Shown here piece by piece: positions 33,890 to 42,634 of a stretch of DNA of 64,000 nt; positions within the stretch are counted from its first letter, which is position 1; each line of letters starts with the position of its first letter. The notes beneath the pieces are model-generated. The model was given only the letters and a program-made list of their open reading frames with translations, made no database searches and was not told where the DNA came from. The DNA comes from Stenotrophomonas maltophilia R551-3 (lineage in GTDB: Bacteria; Pseudomonadota; Gammaproteobacteria; Xanthomonadales; Xanthomonadaceae), in the NCBI RefSeq assembly GCF_000020665.1, contig NC_011071.1, positions 4,268,501-4,332,500 on the forward strand, read 5' to 3'. Made by a program: the position numbers and the translations under genes.

Positions 33890-35692
33890 ATGACCGCAGC
33901 CGCCGCACCTGCCGTACCCGCTTCCACCGCTCCGCGCTGGCCCGTACGCTACCTGCTCTTCATCGGCGGCCTCGGTGGCCTGCTGTACGGCATCGACATC
34001 GGCATCATCGCCGGCGCCCTGCCCTATCTTGAAGCCACCGCCAGCCACGCCTGGCAGCTCAGCAGCCAGCAGCTCGGCTTCGTCGTGGCGGCGGTGCTGC
34101 TGGGCAGCGTGCTGTCCTCGCTGTTCGCCGGCATGGTCGCCGACCTGATCGGTCGCCGCGGTGCGATGCTGCTGGCCGGCCTGCTGTTCACCGCCTCGAT
34201 CCCGATCATGGCACTGGCCTCCGGCTACACGCCGCTGCTGCTGGGACGCCTGCTGCAGGGCATCAGTGGCGGTTTGATCGGCGTGGTGATTCCGCTGTAC
34301 CTGGCCGAAGTGCTCAGCCCCGAGCGACGCGGGCGCGGCGCGGCCATGTTCCAGCTGCTGCTGACCATCGGCCTGGTGCTGGCGGCGCTGATCGGCCTCT
34401 ATCACGCGCATGCGGTGGATGCCGCCGCTGAAGCCGTGCGCTCATTGCCGGTGGCGCAGCAGGCGCAGGAGCTGTTTGCGGTGAAGGACCACGCCTGGCG
34501 CACCATCTTCTGGACCTGCCTGGCACCGGGCCTGCTGTTCTGCGCCGGCATCTTCTGGCTGTCCGAATCGCCGCGCTGGCTGGTGCGTCGCGGCCGCATC
34601 GATGATGCCCGCCGCAGCCTGCAGCGCGTGCTGCCCGCTTCGGAGGTCGAGCCGACGCTCGCACAGATCCAGGCGCCGGAATCCAGCAGCAACAGCGGCA
34701 AGCGCGACCCGCTGCTCAGCCGCCGCTATGTGGTGCCGTTCGTGCTCGCCTGCGTGGTCCTGGCCTGCACCCAGGCCACTGGCATCAACTCGGTGCTGGC
34801 CTATGCGGTGAACATCCTCAACCAGGCCGGCCTGTCCGGCTCGGTGGCCAATGGCGCCGACGTGGCGATCAAGCTGCTCAACGCGGTAATGACCGTGGTC
34901 GCGCTGCTGCTGGTCGACCGCAAGGGCCGCAAGTTCCTGCTGATGCTTGGCAGTGGCGGCATCTGCGTGGCCCTGCTGGCCGCGGCGACACTGTTCTTCC
35001 AGGCCGAGCGCGGTCGCACCGACGTGCAGCCGCAGCTGCAGGCGGCGGTCAGCGGCGATGGCCTGCAGCTGGTACTGGACGATGCGCAGTGGCATCGCTT
35101 GGGCGCTGGCATCGACAGCGAAGGCCGGCCGATGCAGTTGACCGTCTCCTACGCCTACGGTGACTTCACCAATGTGCGTGCCCTGCGCAGCGACAACCTG
35201 ATTGATCGCGAGCTGCGCATCGAGCGCGCCGGCACCGTGCAGCCGGACAGTGTGATCGGCGCGTTCTTCCGCAAACTCCATCTGAACCCGTTCGCCGACC
35301 CGGCCGCTGCGGCGCAGGCGCCGCTACGCATCGAACAGGCCCGCATCGGCCCGGTGCCGCCACCGGCACACGGCTGGGCAGTGGCCGCCTGCATCCTGGT
35401 GTTCGTCGCGTTCTTCGCGGTCGGCCCCGGCGTATGCGTGTGGCTGGCGCTGTCGGAGCTGATGCCGAACCGCATCCGCTCCAATGGCATGAGCATCGCG
35501 CTGCTGATCAACCAGTTCGTGTCGACCACCATCGCCGCGATCTTCCTGCCCACCGTGGGCCACTACGGCTACGCCAGCATGTTCGTGTTCTGGGCGGCGT
35601 GCACCTTCGTGTTCTTCCTGGTGGCCGCGTTCTGGCTGCCGGAAACCAAGGGCAAGTCGCTGGAAGAGATCGAAGCGCGGTTCGCCCGGTAG
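33890..35692 (+). CDS. MFS sugar porter with an unusual inserted loop domain (probable GalNAc permease)
   Basis: A 600-residue major facilitator of the sugar-porter family: GGLLYGIDIGIIAGALPYL in helix 1, ADLIGRRGAMLL in loop 2-3, PLYLAEVLSPERRG, SESPRWLVRRGR and the closing LPETKGKSLEEIE. ATG 33890 has AGGAA eight bases upstream. Family members are usually 450-480 residues. The extra length is a segment of about 120 residues at positions 371-494, between helices 9 and 10, where the loop is periplasmic. The gene is last in the aga operon and would import GalNAc. The insertion is hydrophilic with beta-like stretches and unknown function. Confidence 0.87.
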   Translation: MTAAAAPAVPASTAPRWPVRYLLFIGGLGGLLYGIDIGIIAGALPYLEATASHAWQLSSQQLGFVVAAVLLGSVLSSLFAGMVADLIGRRGAMLLAGLLFTASIPIMALASGYTPLLLGRLLQGISGGLIGVVIPLYLAEVLSPERRGRGAAMFQLLLTIGLVLAALIGLYHAHAVDAAAEAVRSLPVAQQAQELFAVKDHAWRTIFWTCLAPGLLFCAGIFWLSESPRWLVRRGRIDDARRSLQRVLPASEVEPTLAQIQAPESSSNSGKRDPLLSRRYVVPFVLACVVLACTQATGINSVLAYAVNILNQAGLSGSVANGADVAIKLLNAVMTVVALLLVDRKGRKFLLMLGSGGICVALLAAATLFFQAERGRTDVQPQLQAAVSGDGLQLVLDDAQWHRLGAGIDSEGRPMQLTVSYAYGDFTNVRALRSDNLIDRELRIERAGTVQPDSVIGAFFRKLHLNPFADPAAAAQAPLRIEQARIGPVPPPAHGWAVAACILVFVAFFAVGPGVCVWLALSELMPNRIRSNGMSIALLINQFVSTTIAAIFLPTVGHYGYASMFVFWAACTFVFFLVAAFWLPETKGKSLEEIEARFAR

Positions 35693-35727
35693 CGGTCGAC
35701 CTGGGTCGACCTCCGCGCGCAGCGCGG
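35689..35727. repeat. GTAG-linked hairpins between convergent genes
   Basis: GTAG at 35689-35692 contains the TAG stop of the transporter gene. It is followed by GGTCGAC CTGG GTCGACC (35694-35711) and CCGCGC GCA GCGCGG (35713-35727). This is probably the terminator of the aga operon and of the convergent lipoprotein gene. Confidence 0.7.
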
Positions 35728-35744
35728 GGGTATTGGCGCGCCCG

Positions 35745-36215
35745 TCATTCGCCCGTGATGTGCCTGGCCAGCTCCCGCGCCTCGGCAACGCTGGACAACC
35801 CGCTCAGCATCATCGATTCACCGAACGGCCCCTGCACCGTCGCCACCATCAGCACGCGGCCATCCACGCTGAGCGCAGCACGCTGGCCCACCAAGGCAGC
35901 GGTGCCATCGTGGATGCGCTGATGTGCCTCCGGCCGATAGCGGATCTGCAAGCCGGGCTGCTGGCTGGCGTCCAGCACATAGCGCACATCGGCGATGTCG
36001 GCACTGCCGGCAATCGGCGGCTCGCGCAGGGCCAGGGTCTCGCCCTGCCACTGCGCCGGCGTACCCTTGCCCGCCGCATCGACCGCACTCAGGCGCACTT
36101 CCACGCCGGGGCGTGGCGCATGATCTTTGCCTGCCAACGCACCGGGCGTAGCGCCCGGCATGCATCCGGTCAAGGCCAGCGCTGCGCCCAGCAGGAGCGG
36201 ACGCGCGCCCCTCAC
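35745..36215 (-). CDS. Lipoprotein with a SecDF P1-head-like domain
   Basis: A 156-residue protein with GTG start at 36215 overlapping the upstream stop by four bases (GTGA). A lipobox (LALTGC) lies near residue 17. The mature part matches the SecDF P1 head subdomain pattern: VEVRLSAVDAAG, a middle strand region, LQIRYRPEAHQRIHDGTAALVGQRAALSVDG, a hydrophobic strand and ARELARHI. In SecD this periplasmic subdomain captures translocating protein. A free lipoprotein version could bind unfolded or other envelope proteins, which is inference. It is coupled to the HdeD-like gene. Confidence 0.72.
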   Translation of the reverse strand: MRGARPLLLGAALALTGCMPGATPGALAGKDHAPRPGVEVRLSAVDAAGKGTPAQWQGETLALREPPIAGSADIADVRYVLDASQQPGLQIRYRPEAHQRIHDGTAALVGQRAALSVDGRVLMVATVQGPFGESMMLSGLSSVAEARELARHITGE

Positions 36216-36763
36216 TTCAGCTTCCGCAGCTTGAACGCCACCAGCACCTGCAACAGCCCGTACAGCAGGCTGCCGATACCGATCCACAGTGTGGTCACCG
36301 CCACGCCTGCATACGGGTTGGCCGCGAACAACAGGCCCAGCACCACCGCCAGCACGCCACTGAGAATCAGCAGCCACTCGCCCTGGATATGCTTGCGTAC
36401 GCGGATCGCGAACACGATGCGATAGATGCCGGCCACCAGCAGCCATGCCGCCAGGAACAGCACCAGCACGCTGGCGGTGGCCAGCGGATTGATCACCGCC
36501 AGGATGCCGAAACCCAGCGAGGCGATGGCATACAGTGCCAGCCAGCCACGCGAGGCACCGCTGCCGCCGCTGACCAGTGCGAACAGGCTGATGACACCTT
36601 CAACGATGGCCATCACGCCCAGCGTCCACGCCAGTACCATCGCCGCCGACAGCGGCCAGCCGATGGCGATGATGCCGAAGCCCAGCGCGACCAGCCCATA
36701 CAACAGCAGGATCCACCAGCTACGGCCGACCGCCGACAACAAGGGAGACAAGGGGGAATTCAT
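36212..36763 (-). CDS. HdeD-family (DUF308) membrane protein
   Basis: A 183-residue protein with six membrane segments arranged as three DUF308 pairs (WWILLLYGLVALGFGIIAI, LAWTLGVMAIVEGVISLFAL, and so on), as in E. coli HdeD, which is linked to acid resistance. ATG 36763 has AAGGAG five bases upstream; an alternative GTG two codons earlier overlaps that site. It is translationally coupled to the lipoprotein that follows. The role here is unproven. Confidence 0.82.
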   Translation of the reverse strand: MNSPLSPLLSAVGRSWWILLLYGLVALGFGIIAIGWPLSAAMVLAWTLGVMAIVEGVISLFALVSGGSGASRGWLALYAIASLGFGILAVINPLATASVLVLFLAAWLLVAGIYRIVFAIRVRKHIQGEWLLILSGVLAVVLGLLFAANPYAGVAVTTLWIGIGSLLYGLLQVLVAFKLRKLK

Positions 36764-36821
36764 GGCCACTCCTTCGATCCGGAACCGGGTTCATCCTAGC
36801 CCCTGGTGATGAAGAGGGCGA

Positions 36822-37517
36822 TCACGGCGCCCGCGCGCAGACCCATACGCGCACCTCGTCCACTCCCACCCACCGCAGCGTCTCCGCAACCTCCATCACC
36901 GTGCTGCCGGTGGTCATCACATCGTCCACCACGGTCAGTCGCGGCGGCACCGGACCACGTACATCGAACGCATCGAACAGGTTTTCCCTGCGCTGTTCGG
37001 CCGTACGCTCGGACTGCGGCGCGGTATGCCGCCGCCGGTACAGCCCCTGCCAGACCGGCATCGGCAGCAGGCGGCACAGTTCGGCGGCCTGGTTGTAGCC
37101 GCGCTGGCGCAGGCGCCGCCTATGCAGCGGCACCGGCACCAGCGGCGGGCACCACCAGGGCGGCGGTGCGCGTTGCATCAACTGTGCGAGCAGGCGACCG
37201 GCGGCGAGGTCCTGATGGAACTTGTACCGCACCAGCAGCTGGTCGACCGGCGGCAGGTACAACAAGCTGGCATGGGTAGCGGCCTGCGGTGGCGCTTCCT
37301 CGCGGCAGCTGCCGCAGACGATCAGGGCGTTGTCCGGCAACGGCAATGCGCAGCGCAGGCAGGCGCGGCCGGCCCACGGCAGGTCGGCAAGGCAGGTGCG
37401 GCACAGGTCAAGATCATCGTGGCCCGGGTCGCCGCAGACCAGACACCGCAGTGGCAGGAGCACGCGAAGCAGCGCTGCGGGCCAATCCGCCGGTAGAGGG
37501 AGGTAGGCAAGAGGCAT
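36822..37517 (-). CDS. comF: ComF-family phosphoribosyltransferase-like competence protein
   Basis: A 231-residue protein with an N-terminal zinc region (CLVCG, CRTC, CLRCALPL, CGSC), the QRGYNQAAEL motif and the PRPP-type loop VVDDVMTTGSTV. ComF acts in DNA uptake and integration during natural transformation. Start 37517 (MPLAYLPL) is the first ATG of suitable length. In many relatives comF adjoins bioB; here three genes intervene (37615-41365). Confidence 0.9.
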   Translation of the reverse strand: MPLAYLPLPADWPAALLRVLLPLRCLVCGDPGHDDLDLCRTCLADLPWAGRACLRCALPLPDNALIVCGSCREEAPPQAATHASLLYLPPVDQLLVRYKFHQDLAAGRLLAQLMQRAPPPWWCPPLVPVPLHRRRLRQRGYNQAAELCRLLPMPVWQGLYRRRHTAPQSERTAEQRRENLFDAFDVRGPVPPRLTVVDDVMTTGSTVMEVAETLRWVGVDEVRVWVCARAP

Positions 37518-37614
37518 ACCCCAACCTGCCCGCGCAACGATGCCGGAACCATCACCGGCAACCACACCGGACGGTCAGGAAAGCGGACGCAGTGCTGTCG
37601 GCCGTCTCATCGGG

Positions 37615-38277
37615 TCAGTCACGCAGGGAGGCCCGCCAGGCCACCAGGGCGGCGGCGGCGCGCTGGGTCCTGTGCTCATCCGGATTGACGCCCATCTCAT
37701 TGCGGGCCATGCCGGCAAGGGCCGCACACACTTCCTGTTCGCCTGCACCGCGCAGCAGCTGGGACTCGATGCGATCTGCGTAGGCCGCGTACTCGCCACG
37801 GCAGTCCGGATTGGCCTGGATGCCTATTGGATCCCATACGTAGTGCAGGACTTCATCCACCGCTCGGCCCAGTGCACCGCGCCTGCGGTCTGCCGCCTGG
37901 CGGACCTCCTTCCAGTGTGGCGTGTTGTGCAGTGCCTCGAACGGCATCGGCACTGGCGACAACAGGTAGGAGATGCCGTCTTCGTCCTGCTTGACATGCC
38001 AGACGCCAACACCAACATCCGCCATGTGCTCGGACAGCGGGAAAACGAAGGCGGGCAGCCACAACAGCTCGATGCGGCCATCTCCCTGCCAGCCCAGCGC
38101 GGTGAACATCCCGGCTGCGGTCTCCCGGTAGGCCTGCGCGGCAGGCTCGCCGACCAGTTGCCCCGGATCCAGCATGAACACCCGGTTGTCGATGTACTCG
38201 ACCACGCTGCCATGGAACTCGCGCAAGCGCTCGGGCGGATAATCGATGACCTGTTCAGGGGCGATGGTGTAACTCAC
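37615..38277 (-). CDS. Conserved-looking protein of unknown function coupled to a ClC channel gene
   Basis: A 220-residue soluble protein with GTG start at 38277, overlapping the ClC stop by four bases and preceded by AAAGGA. There is no signal peptide or membrane segment. The region VLHYVWDPIGIQANPDCRGEY followed by the helical ADRIESQLLRGAGEQEVCAALAG and a tail of the DEHRTQRAAAALVAW type resembles small domains found in uncharacterised immunity-like proteins, but I cannot name a family. Its function may be tied to the channel or may simply be co-expressed. Confidence 0.65.
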   Translation of the reverse strand: MSYTIAPEQVIDYPPERLREFHGSVVEYIDNRVFMLDPGQLVGEPAAQAYRETAAGMFTALGWQGDGRIELLWLPAFVFPLSEHMADVGVGVWHVKQDEDGISYLLSPVPMPFEALHNTPHWKEVRQAADRRRGALGRAVDEVLHYVWDPIGIQANPDCRGEYAAYADRIESQLLRGAGEQEVCAALAGMARNEMGVNPDEHRTQRAAAALVAWRASLRD

Positions 38278-39617
38278 TTCGTGAAATCCTTTCCGCTGGA
38301 AGGCGAGTGCGGCGCCACGGCGGGCATCATCAACACCTCCGCCAGACCACGATAGATCGGCACGCGGCACACCAGCCCGGACACGCCGCGCGCGATCAGC
38401 ACCGTGGCCAGGATCGGCAGCAGCAGATCGCCGCTGTCGGTCAGCTCCAGCGAAATCACCGCCGAGGTCAGCGGTGCCTGGGTGACGCCGGTCAGATAGG
38501 CGCACATGCCCAACAGCACGAACGCACGCGGATCCACACCCGGCATCAGCACCGCGAGGTTGTGCCCAAGGCCGGCACCGACCGCCAGCGCCGGCGAGAA
38601 CAGGCCACCGGGGATGCCCGCCACGTAGGACGCCAGATTCGCCAGCAGCTTCATCAGACCGAATTCATGGCCCACCATCGCCTGCCCCTGCACCAGGCTG
38701 CGCGCCTGCTCGTAGCCGGTGCCGAACGCGCCTTCGCCGAAGACCAGGGCGAGCAGTACCACCACCAGACCGCAGCCTGCGGCCAACAGAACCGGATGCC
38801 GCTGCCGCAGTTGCCCGAGCCAACGCGGGCGGCCCGCCGCACTGGCCAGCACTGCGCGTGCGAACAGCCCGCCCAGCAAGCCCGCCACCACGCCGCACAA
38901 CAGGATCGCCAGCCAGCCCTGGCCCAGCGGCAGGCGTGCGCTCACATGGCCGAAGTAGGTGTAGTTGCCCAGCAGGCCAAGCGACACCACGCCACCAACG
39001 ATCACTGCGGTCAGCAAGGTGCCGGAAAACCGATGCTCGAAACGGCCGCTGAGCTCCTCGATGGCAAAAACGATACCGGCCAGCGGCGTGTTGAATGCCG
39101 CCGCGATGCCTGCCGCGCCACCGGCCAGCAGGAAGTGCGAGAGCTCGCGCGGGTCCTTGAAGCCAAACCAGCGGCCGAACAGGTACATCAGGCTGGCACC
39201 CACATGCACGGTGGGCCCTTCGCGCCCGACCGACGCGCCGCCGAGCAGCGACAACGAGGTCAGCAGCAGCTTGCCCGCCGAGACCGCGGGCGAAAGATTG
39301 GTCCTGCGGAACGACTCATCCGGCTTGTCCAACGCGGCGATGACCTGCGGAATGCCGCTGCCCCGCGTGGGCTTCAGCACGCCCGCGGTCAACCAGGCCA
39401 ACAGCGCGAAGATGCCGGGCGTAAGCAGCAGGGCCCACCACGGCGAGTGCGCGGTGATGCGCTGGAACAGATGGAAGGCCGCGTCGCTGGCCTTGGCGAA
39501 CAGGATGGCCACCAGTGCCACGGCCACGGCGCCGCCCCAGAGCGCGGCACGGCGACGCCAGGCCTCGCTGAGAACCAGCGCGGTGATGCGGCCGCGGAGG
39601 CGGTGGAGATCGGTCAT
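38274..39617 (-). CDS. ClC-family chloride channel/antiporter
   Basis: A 447-residue membrane protein with the three selectivity motifs of ClC proteins: GSGIPQV, GREGPTVHVG (with the gating/proton glutamate) and GGLFSPALAVG. The external gating glutamate suggests a Cl-/H+ exchanger rather than a leaky channel. There is no cytoplasmic CBS domain. ATG 39617. The next gene on the same strand overlaps it by four bases. E. coli ClC exchangers help in extreme acid resistance; a HdeD-like gene lies nearby, which fits but proves nothing. Confidence 0.9.
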   Translation of the reverse strand: MTDLHRLRGRITALVLSEAWRRRAALWGGAVAVALVAILFAKASDAAFHLFQRITAHSPWWALLLTPGIFALLAWLTAGVLKPTRGSGIPQVIAALDKPDESFRRTNLSPAVSAGKLLLTSLSLLGGASVGREGPTVHVGASLMYLFGRWFGFKDPRELSHFLLAGGAAGIAAAFNTPLAGIVFAIEELSGRFEHRFSGTLLTAVIVGGVVSLGLLGNYTYFGHVSARLPLGQGWLAILLCGVVAGLLGGLFARAVLASAAGRPRWLGQLRQRHPVLLAAGCGLVVVLLALVFGEGAFGTGYEQARSLVQGQAMVGHEFGLMKLLANLASYVAGIPGGLFSPALAVGAGLGHNLAVLMPGVDPRAFVLLGMCAYLTGVTQAPLTSAVISLELTDSGDLLLPILATVLIARGVSGLVCRVPIYRGLAEVLMMPAVAPHSPSSGKDFTK

Positions 39618-39958
39618 GCGGGGCAGTCTGGACGCTGCGGAGGAAGGCGGACAGCGGGTACTGTGGCTGAAGGCCTTGCAGGATGTGGTGAATACGCTCA
39701 CGCGCCGGGAACCGCATGCTTTGGCAGCAATGGCACGCCGTCCCACATGCGTGAAGGCCGGCCGATTCCTACCGGGTTCGTCCACCGCGCCTCGTGGAGG
39801 TAGCATTGCAGCCGCTGCCCTCTGGGGAGGGGTGCAGCTCCGCCGGCAACGAAAGGCCGCCACCGCTCGTCATCGCGGTAGCGCTTGCCAGCACCTGCGT
39901 GCCGACATCTGCGTGAATTGCTTCGTTCTCGACATCCTCAATGACAATGGAGTGTGAG
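39618..39958. other. Intergenic region between divergent ClC and hydrolase genes
   Basis: 341 bases with no supported gene, GC lower near the right end (AATTGCTTCGTTCTCGAC). It must hold the promoters of both divergent genes. No clear -35/-10 pair or palindrome could be singled out. Confidence 0.6.
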
Positions 39959-41365
39959 ATGAATGCCTACGACCCGCTGGATCACATCATCCATCTTCGT
40001 GATGGCACGCTGCAGGAATCAGACCTTCGCCGGATTGTCGGTCGCGCGCTGCAGGCCAGGTCACCTTCCGGAATCGTCATCCATGTACATGGCGGCCGCG
40101 TTTCGCAGAAGCGTGGACGGCGCATCGCAGAAACCCTGCATGACCCCTATGTGCGGGCACAGGCCTACCCCTTGTTCTTCGTCTGGGAAACGGGTGACAT
40201 CGAAGCTCCGTTGAACAACCTGGGCGAGATCCTGGGTGCAGTACTCGCCAAACTGCTCTTCAGGAAAGTCCAGGACAAGATCCTGGAAAAGCTCGGCGGT
40301 GAACAGGCATTCACGCCCGGCATGAAGATCCTCAACGCCGCGCCACCCGACGAGGAAAGCCTTTCGGCAGATCTCGCACAGGAGTTCGCTGAAGATCCCG
40401 AGGTGAACCAGGCCCTTGCCGAGGCCCGGGAGGATTACAGGGAGGCGACGCTGACGCCCGTAAACAAGATGCTGGCACATGAACCGCCAGCCGAACACGC
40501 GGCCATCGTCAACGAGCGCACGGCAATGGAACTGTTTGGCACTCCGTCACCCAACAAGGCCGTAGCATTGAACTGGATCGCGCTGGCCATCAAGGTGGCC
40601 AGACTGGTGATACGCGTATGGCAACGCCAGCACAGTGGCCGGGGGCGGCCAGGTGCCGTCTCCGCCGTGATCGTGGAAGAAGTACTGCGAGAGTTCTATC
40701 TCGATGACGTGGGGCGCATCGGCTGGTGGAATCCCATGAAGAAGGATGCACAGGATTCATTCGACGGCCCGGCATCGGGTGGCGTCAGATTCCTGCGCGA
40801 GCTGCACAGGCAGTTGCAGTCCGAAGCCTCTGTTCCCCGCATCACGCTCGTCGGCCACAGCGCCGGCAGCATCTTCCTGTGCGAGCTGTTGGACCAGGCA
40901 GCGCAGATCCTTCCGGATCTGACGTTCGACCTTATTCTCGAAGCGCCTGCGGTGACGTGTCGTCGGTTCGCGCATGCCATCTCGAAGCACGAGAACCGCA
41001 TCGGGAGGTTCCGGCAATTGGCGATGAGGGATGCCGACGAAGCCAGCGAGCGTTCACTGTTCTTTCCCGGTTCGCTGCTCTACATCGTGTCCAACATCTT
41101 CGAAGATGCTGCCGATGAGCCTCTGCTCGGCATGGAACGCTTCTTCACCCGGGAGAGCGTCTATAGCAACTCTGCGGCGTGGGCAGACATCTCGGCCTGC
41201 CAGGCGTTCTTCGCCCGGAAAGGAGAAAGCGCGGTGAGCTGGTGGACCCTTGATGACCTCAATGCCGACCAGCGCGAAGGTTGGGGCCACGGCTACTTCG
41301 ATGACGGTCCCTTCATCCTCGGCAAGGTGACCGCGTTGATCAGCGAAACACCGCACACGCCTTGA
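39959..41365 (+). CDS. Alpha/beta hydrolase-like protein with GHSAGS nucleophile motif, atypical composition
   Basis: A 468-residue protein starting at ATG 39959 with GGAG six bases upstream. The nucleophile elbow VGHSAGS places the catalytic serine at residue 301. The N-terminus (GIVIHVHGGRVSQKRGRRIAETL) resembles the oxyanion region of hydrolases. A middle hydrophobic stretch (LNWIALAIKVARLVIRVW) could contact membrane. No signal peptide. Codon use and GC are clearly lower than in the neighbours, which points to horizontal acquisition. The family is not one I can name; esterase or lipase activity is plausible. A hairpin follows at 41405. Confidence 0.72.
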   Translation: MNAYDPLDHIIHLRDGTLQESDLRRIVGRALQARSPSGIVIHVHGGRVSQKRGRRIAETLHDPYVRAQAYPLFFVWETGDIEAPLNNLGEILGAVLAKLLFRKVQDKILEKLGGEQAFTPGMKILNAAPPDEESLSADLAQEFAEDPEVNQALAEAREDYREATLTPVNKMLAHEPPAEHAAIVNERTAMELFGTPSPNKAVALNWIALAIKVARLVIRVWQRQHSGRGRPGAVSAVIVEEVLREFYLDDVGRIGWWNPMKKDAQDSFDGPASGGVRFLRELHRQLQSEASVPRITLVGHSAGSIFLCELLDQAAQILPDLTFDLILEAPAVTCRRFAHAISKHENRIGRFRQLAMRDADEASERSLFFPGSLLYIVSNIFEDAADEPLLGMERFFTRESVYSNSAAWADISACQAFFARKGESAVSWWTLDDLNADQREGWGHGYFDDGPFILGKVTALISETPHTP

Positions 41366-41404
41366 TGCCGATCACTTTTCGCGCTCGACGACAGAAGCAA
41401 CGCG

Positions 41405-41422
41405 CCGGGCGGGATCGCCCGG
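41405..41422 (+). terminator. Short hairpin after the hydrolase gene
   Basis: CCGGGCG GGAT CGCCCGG, a perfect 7-bp stem, about 40 bases past the stop. No T-run follows, so it is a weak terminator candidate. Confidence 0.4.
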
Positions 41423-41432
41423 AGTGCAAACA

Positions 41433-41466
41433 CTGTAAACCATGTGAACATGAATATTGTTGACAG
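41433..41466. promoter_or_regulatory. BirA-like operator candidate upstream of bioB
   Basis: CTGTAAACC at 41433-41441 and GTTGACAG at 41459-41466 form an imperfect inverted repeat. The known gammaproteobacterial BirA box is TTGTAAACC separated by 14-16 bases from GGTTTACAA. The left half matches at eight of nine positions, and the right half is weaker. It lies about 58 bases before bioB and would make the biotin operon repressible by biotin. Confidence 0.5.
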
Positions 41467-41523
41467 CCTGCGCACGCCCACCCACACTGCCGCCCTCGCT
41501 CCACTCGTACCCAGGGTCCCGCC

Positions 41524-42567
41524 ATGGCTGCTGCCATCCGCCACGACTGGCAACACGACGAACTGCAGGCGCTGTTCGATCTGCCGTTCCCCGAGCTGCT
41601 GTTCCGCGCCGCAGCGGTCCATCGCGAGCACTTCGACCCAGCCCAGGTGCAGGTCTCCACGCTGCTGTCGGTGAAAACCGGTGGTTGCCCGGAAGACTGC
41701 GCGTACTGCCCGCAGGCGCAGCGCTACAACACCGGGGTGAACGCGCAGAAACTGATGGAGACCGACGCAGTGCTGGCCAAGGCACGCCAGGCCAAGGCCG
41801 CCGGTGCCTCGCGCTTCTGCATGGGTGCCGCGTGGCGTTCGCCGAAGGACCGCGACATCCCGAAGGTGGCGGCGATGATCGCCGGGGTGAAGGCGCTGGG
41901 CCTGGAGACCTGCGCCACGCTGGGCATGCTCAGTGGCGGGCAGGCGCGTGCGCTGAAGGATGCGGGACTGGACTACTACAACCACAACCTCGACACCGCG
42001 CCGGACTACTACGATTCGATCATCCACACGCGCCAGTACCAGGACCGCCTGGATACGCTGGAGCACGTGCGCGATGCTGGCCTGAAGACCTGCTGCGGCG
42101 GCATCGTCGGCATGGGCGAGACGCGCGCGCAGCGTGTCGGCCTGCTGCTGGCGCTGGCCACGTTGCCGGCGCATCCCGATTCGGTACCGATCAACAAGCT
42201 GGTGCAGGTGGCGGGCACGCCGCTGCATGGCAGCGCCGAACTGGACCCGTTCGAGTTCGTGCGCATGATCGCGGTGGCACGCATCGTCATGCCGCGCTCG
42301 ATGGTGCGGCTGTCGGCCGGTCGCGAGGCGATGAGCGATGAACTGCAGGCGCTGTGCTTCGTCGCTGGTGCCAATTCGATCTTCTACGGCGACAAGCTGC
42401 TGACCACCGGCAACCCGGAGAGCGAGCGCGACCTGGCGCTGTTCGCGCGGCTGGGACTGCAGCCGATGGCGGTGCAGGTGGATGCCGAGGGCCACGACCA
42501 CGGCGGTACCGTGCACGCCGATATCAGCGCCGATGCGCCCGGCTGTGGCTGCGCTCACGCGGCCTGA
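41524..42567 (+). CDS. bioB: Biotin synthase
   Basis: A 347-residue radical SAM enzyme that inserts sulfur into dethiobiotin in the last step of biotin synthesis. The [4Fe-4S] motif is C55-P-E-D-C59-A-Y-C62. Further family stretches are [40 protein letters not shown] and [13 protein letters not shown] (binding the [2Fe-2S] and substrate). First gene of bioB-bioF-bioH-SDR-bioC, behind a BirA-like box. Confidence 0.97.
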   Translation: MAAAIRHDWQHDELQALFDLPFPELLFRAAAVHREHFDPAQVQVSTLLSVKTGGCPEDCAYCPQAQRYNTGVNAQKLMETDAVLAKARQAKAAGASRFCMGAAWRSPKDRDIPKVAAMIAGVKALGLETCATLGMLSGGQARALKDAGLDYYNHNLDTAPDYYDSIIHTRQYQDRLDTLEHVRDAGLKTCCGGIVGMGETRAQRVGLLLALATLPAHPDSVPINKLVQVAGTPLHGSAELDPFEFVRMIAVARIVMPRSMVRLSAGREAMSDELQALCFVAGANSIFYGDKLLTTGNPESERDLALFARLGLQPMAVQVDAEGHDHGGTVHADISADAPGCGCAHAA

Positions 42568-42634
42568 GACGGGACACAGGCAGGCGTCGCGGCAACGCGC
42601 TACCCTAGCCGCCCCGTCGTCGCATTCAGCCACC

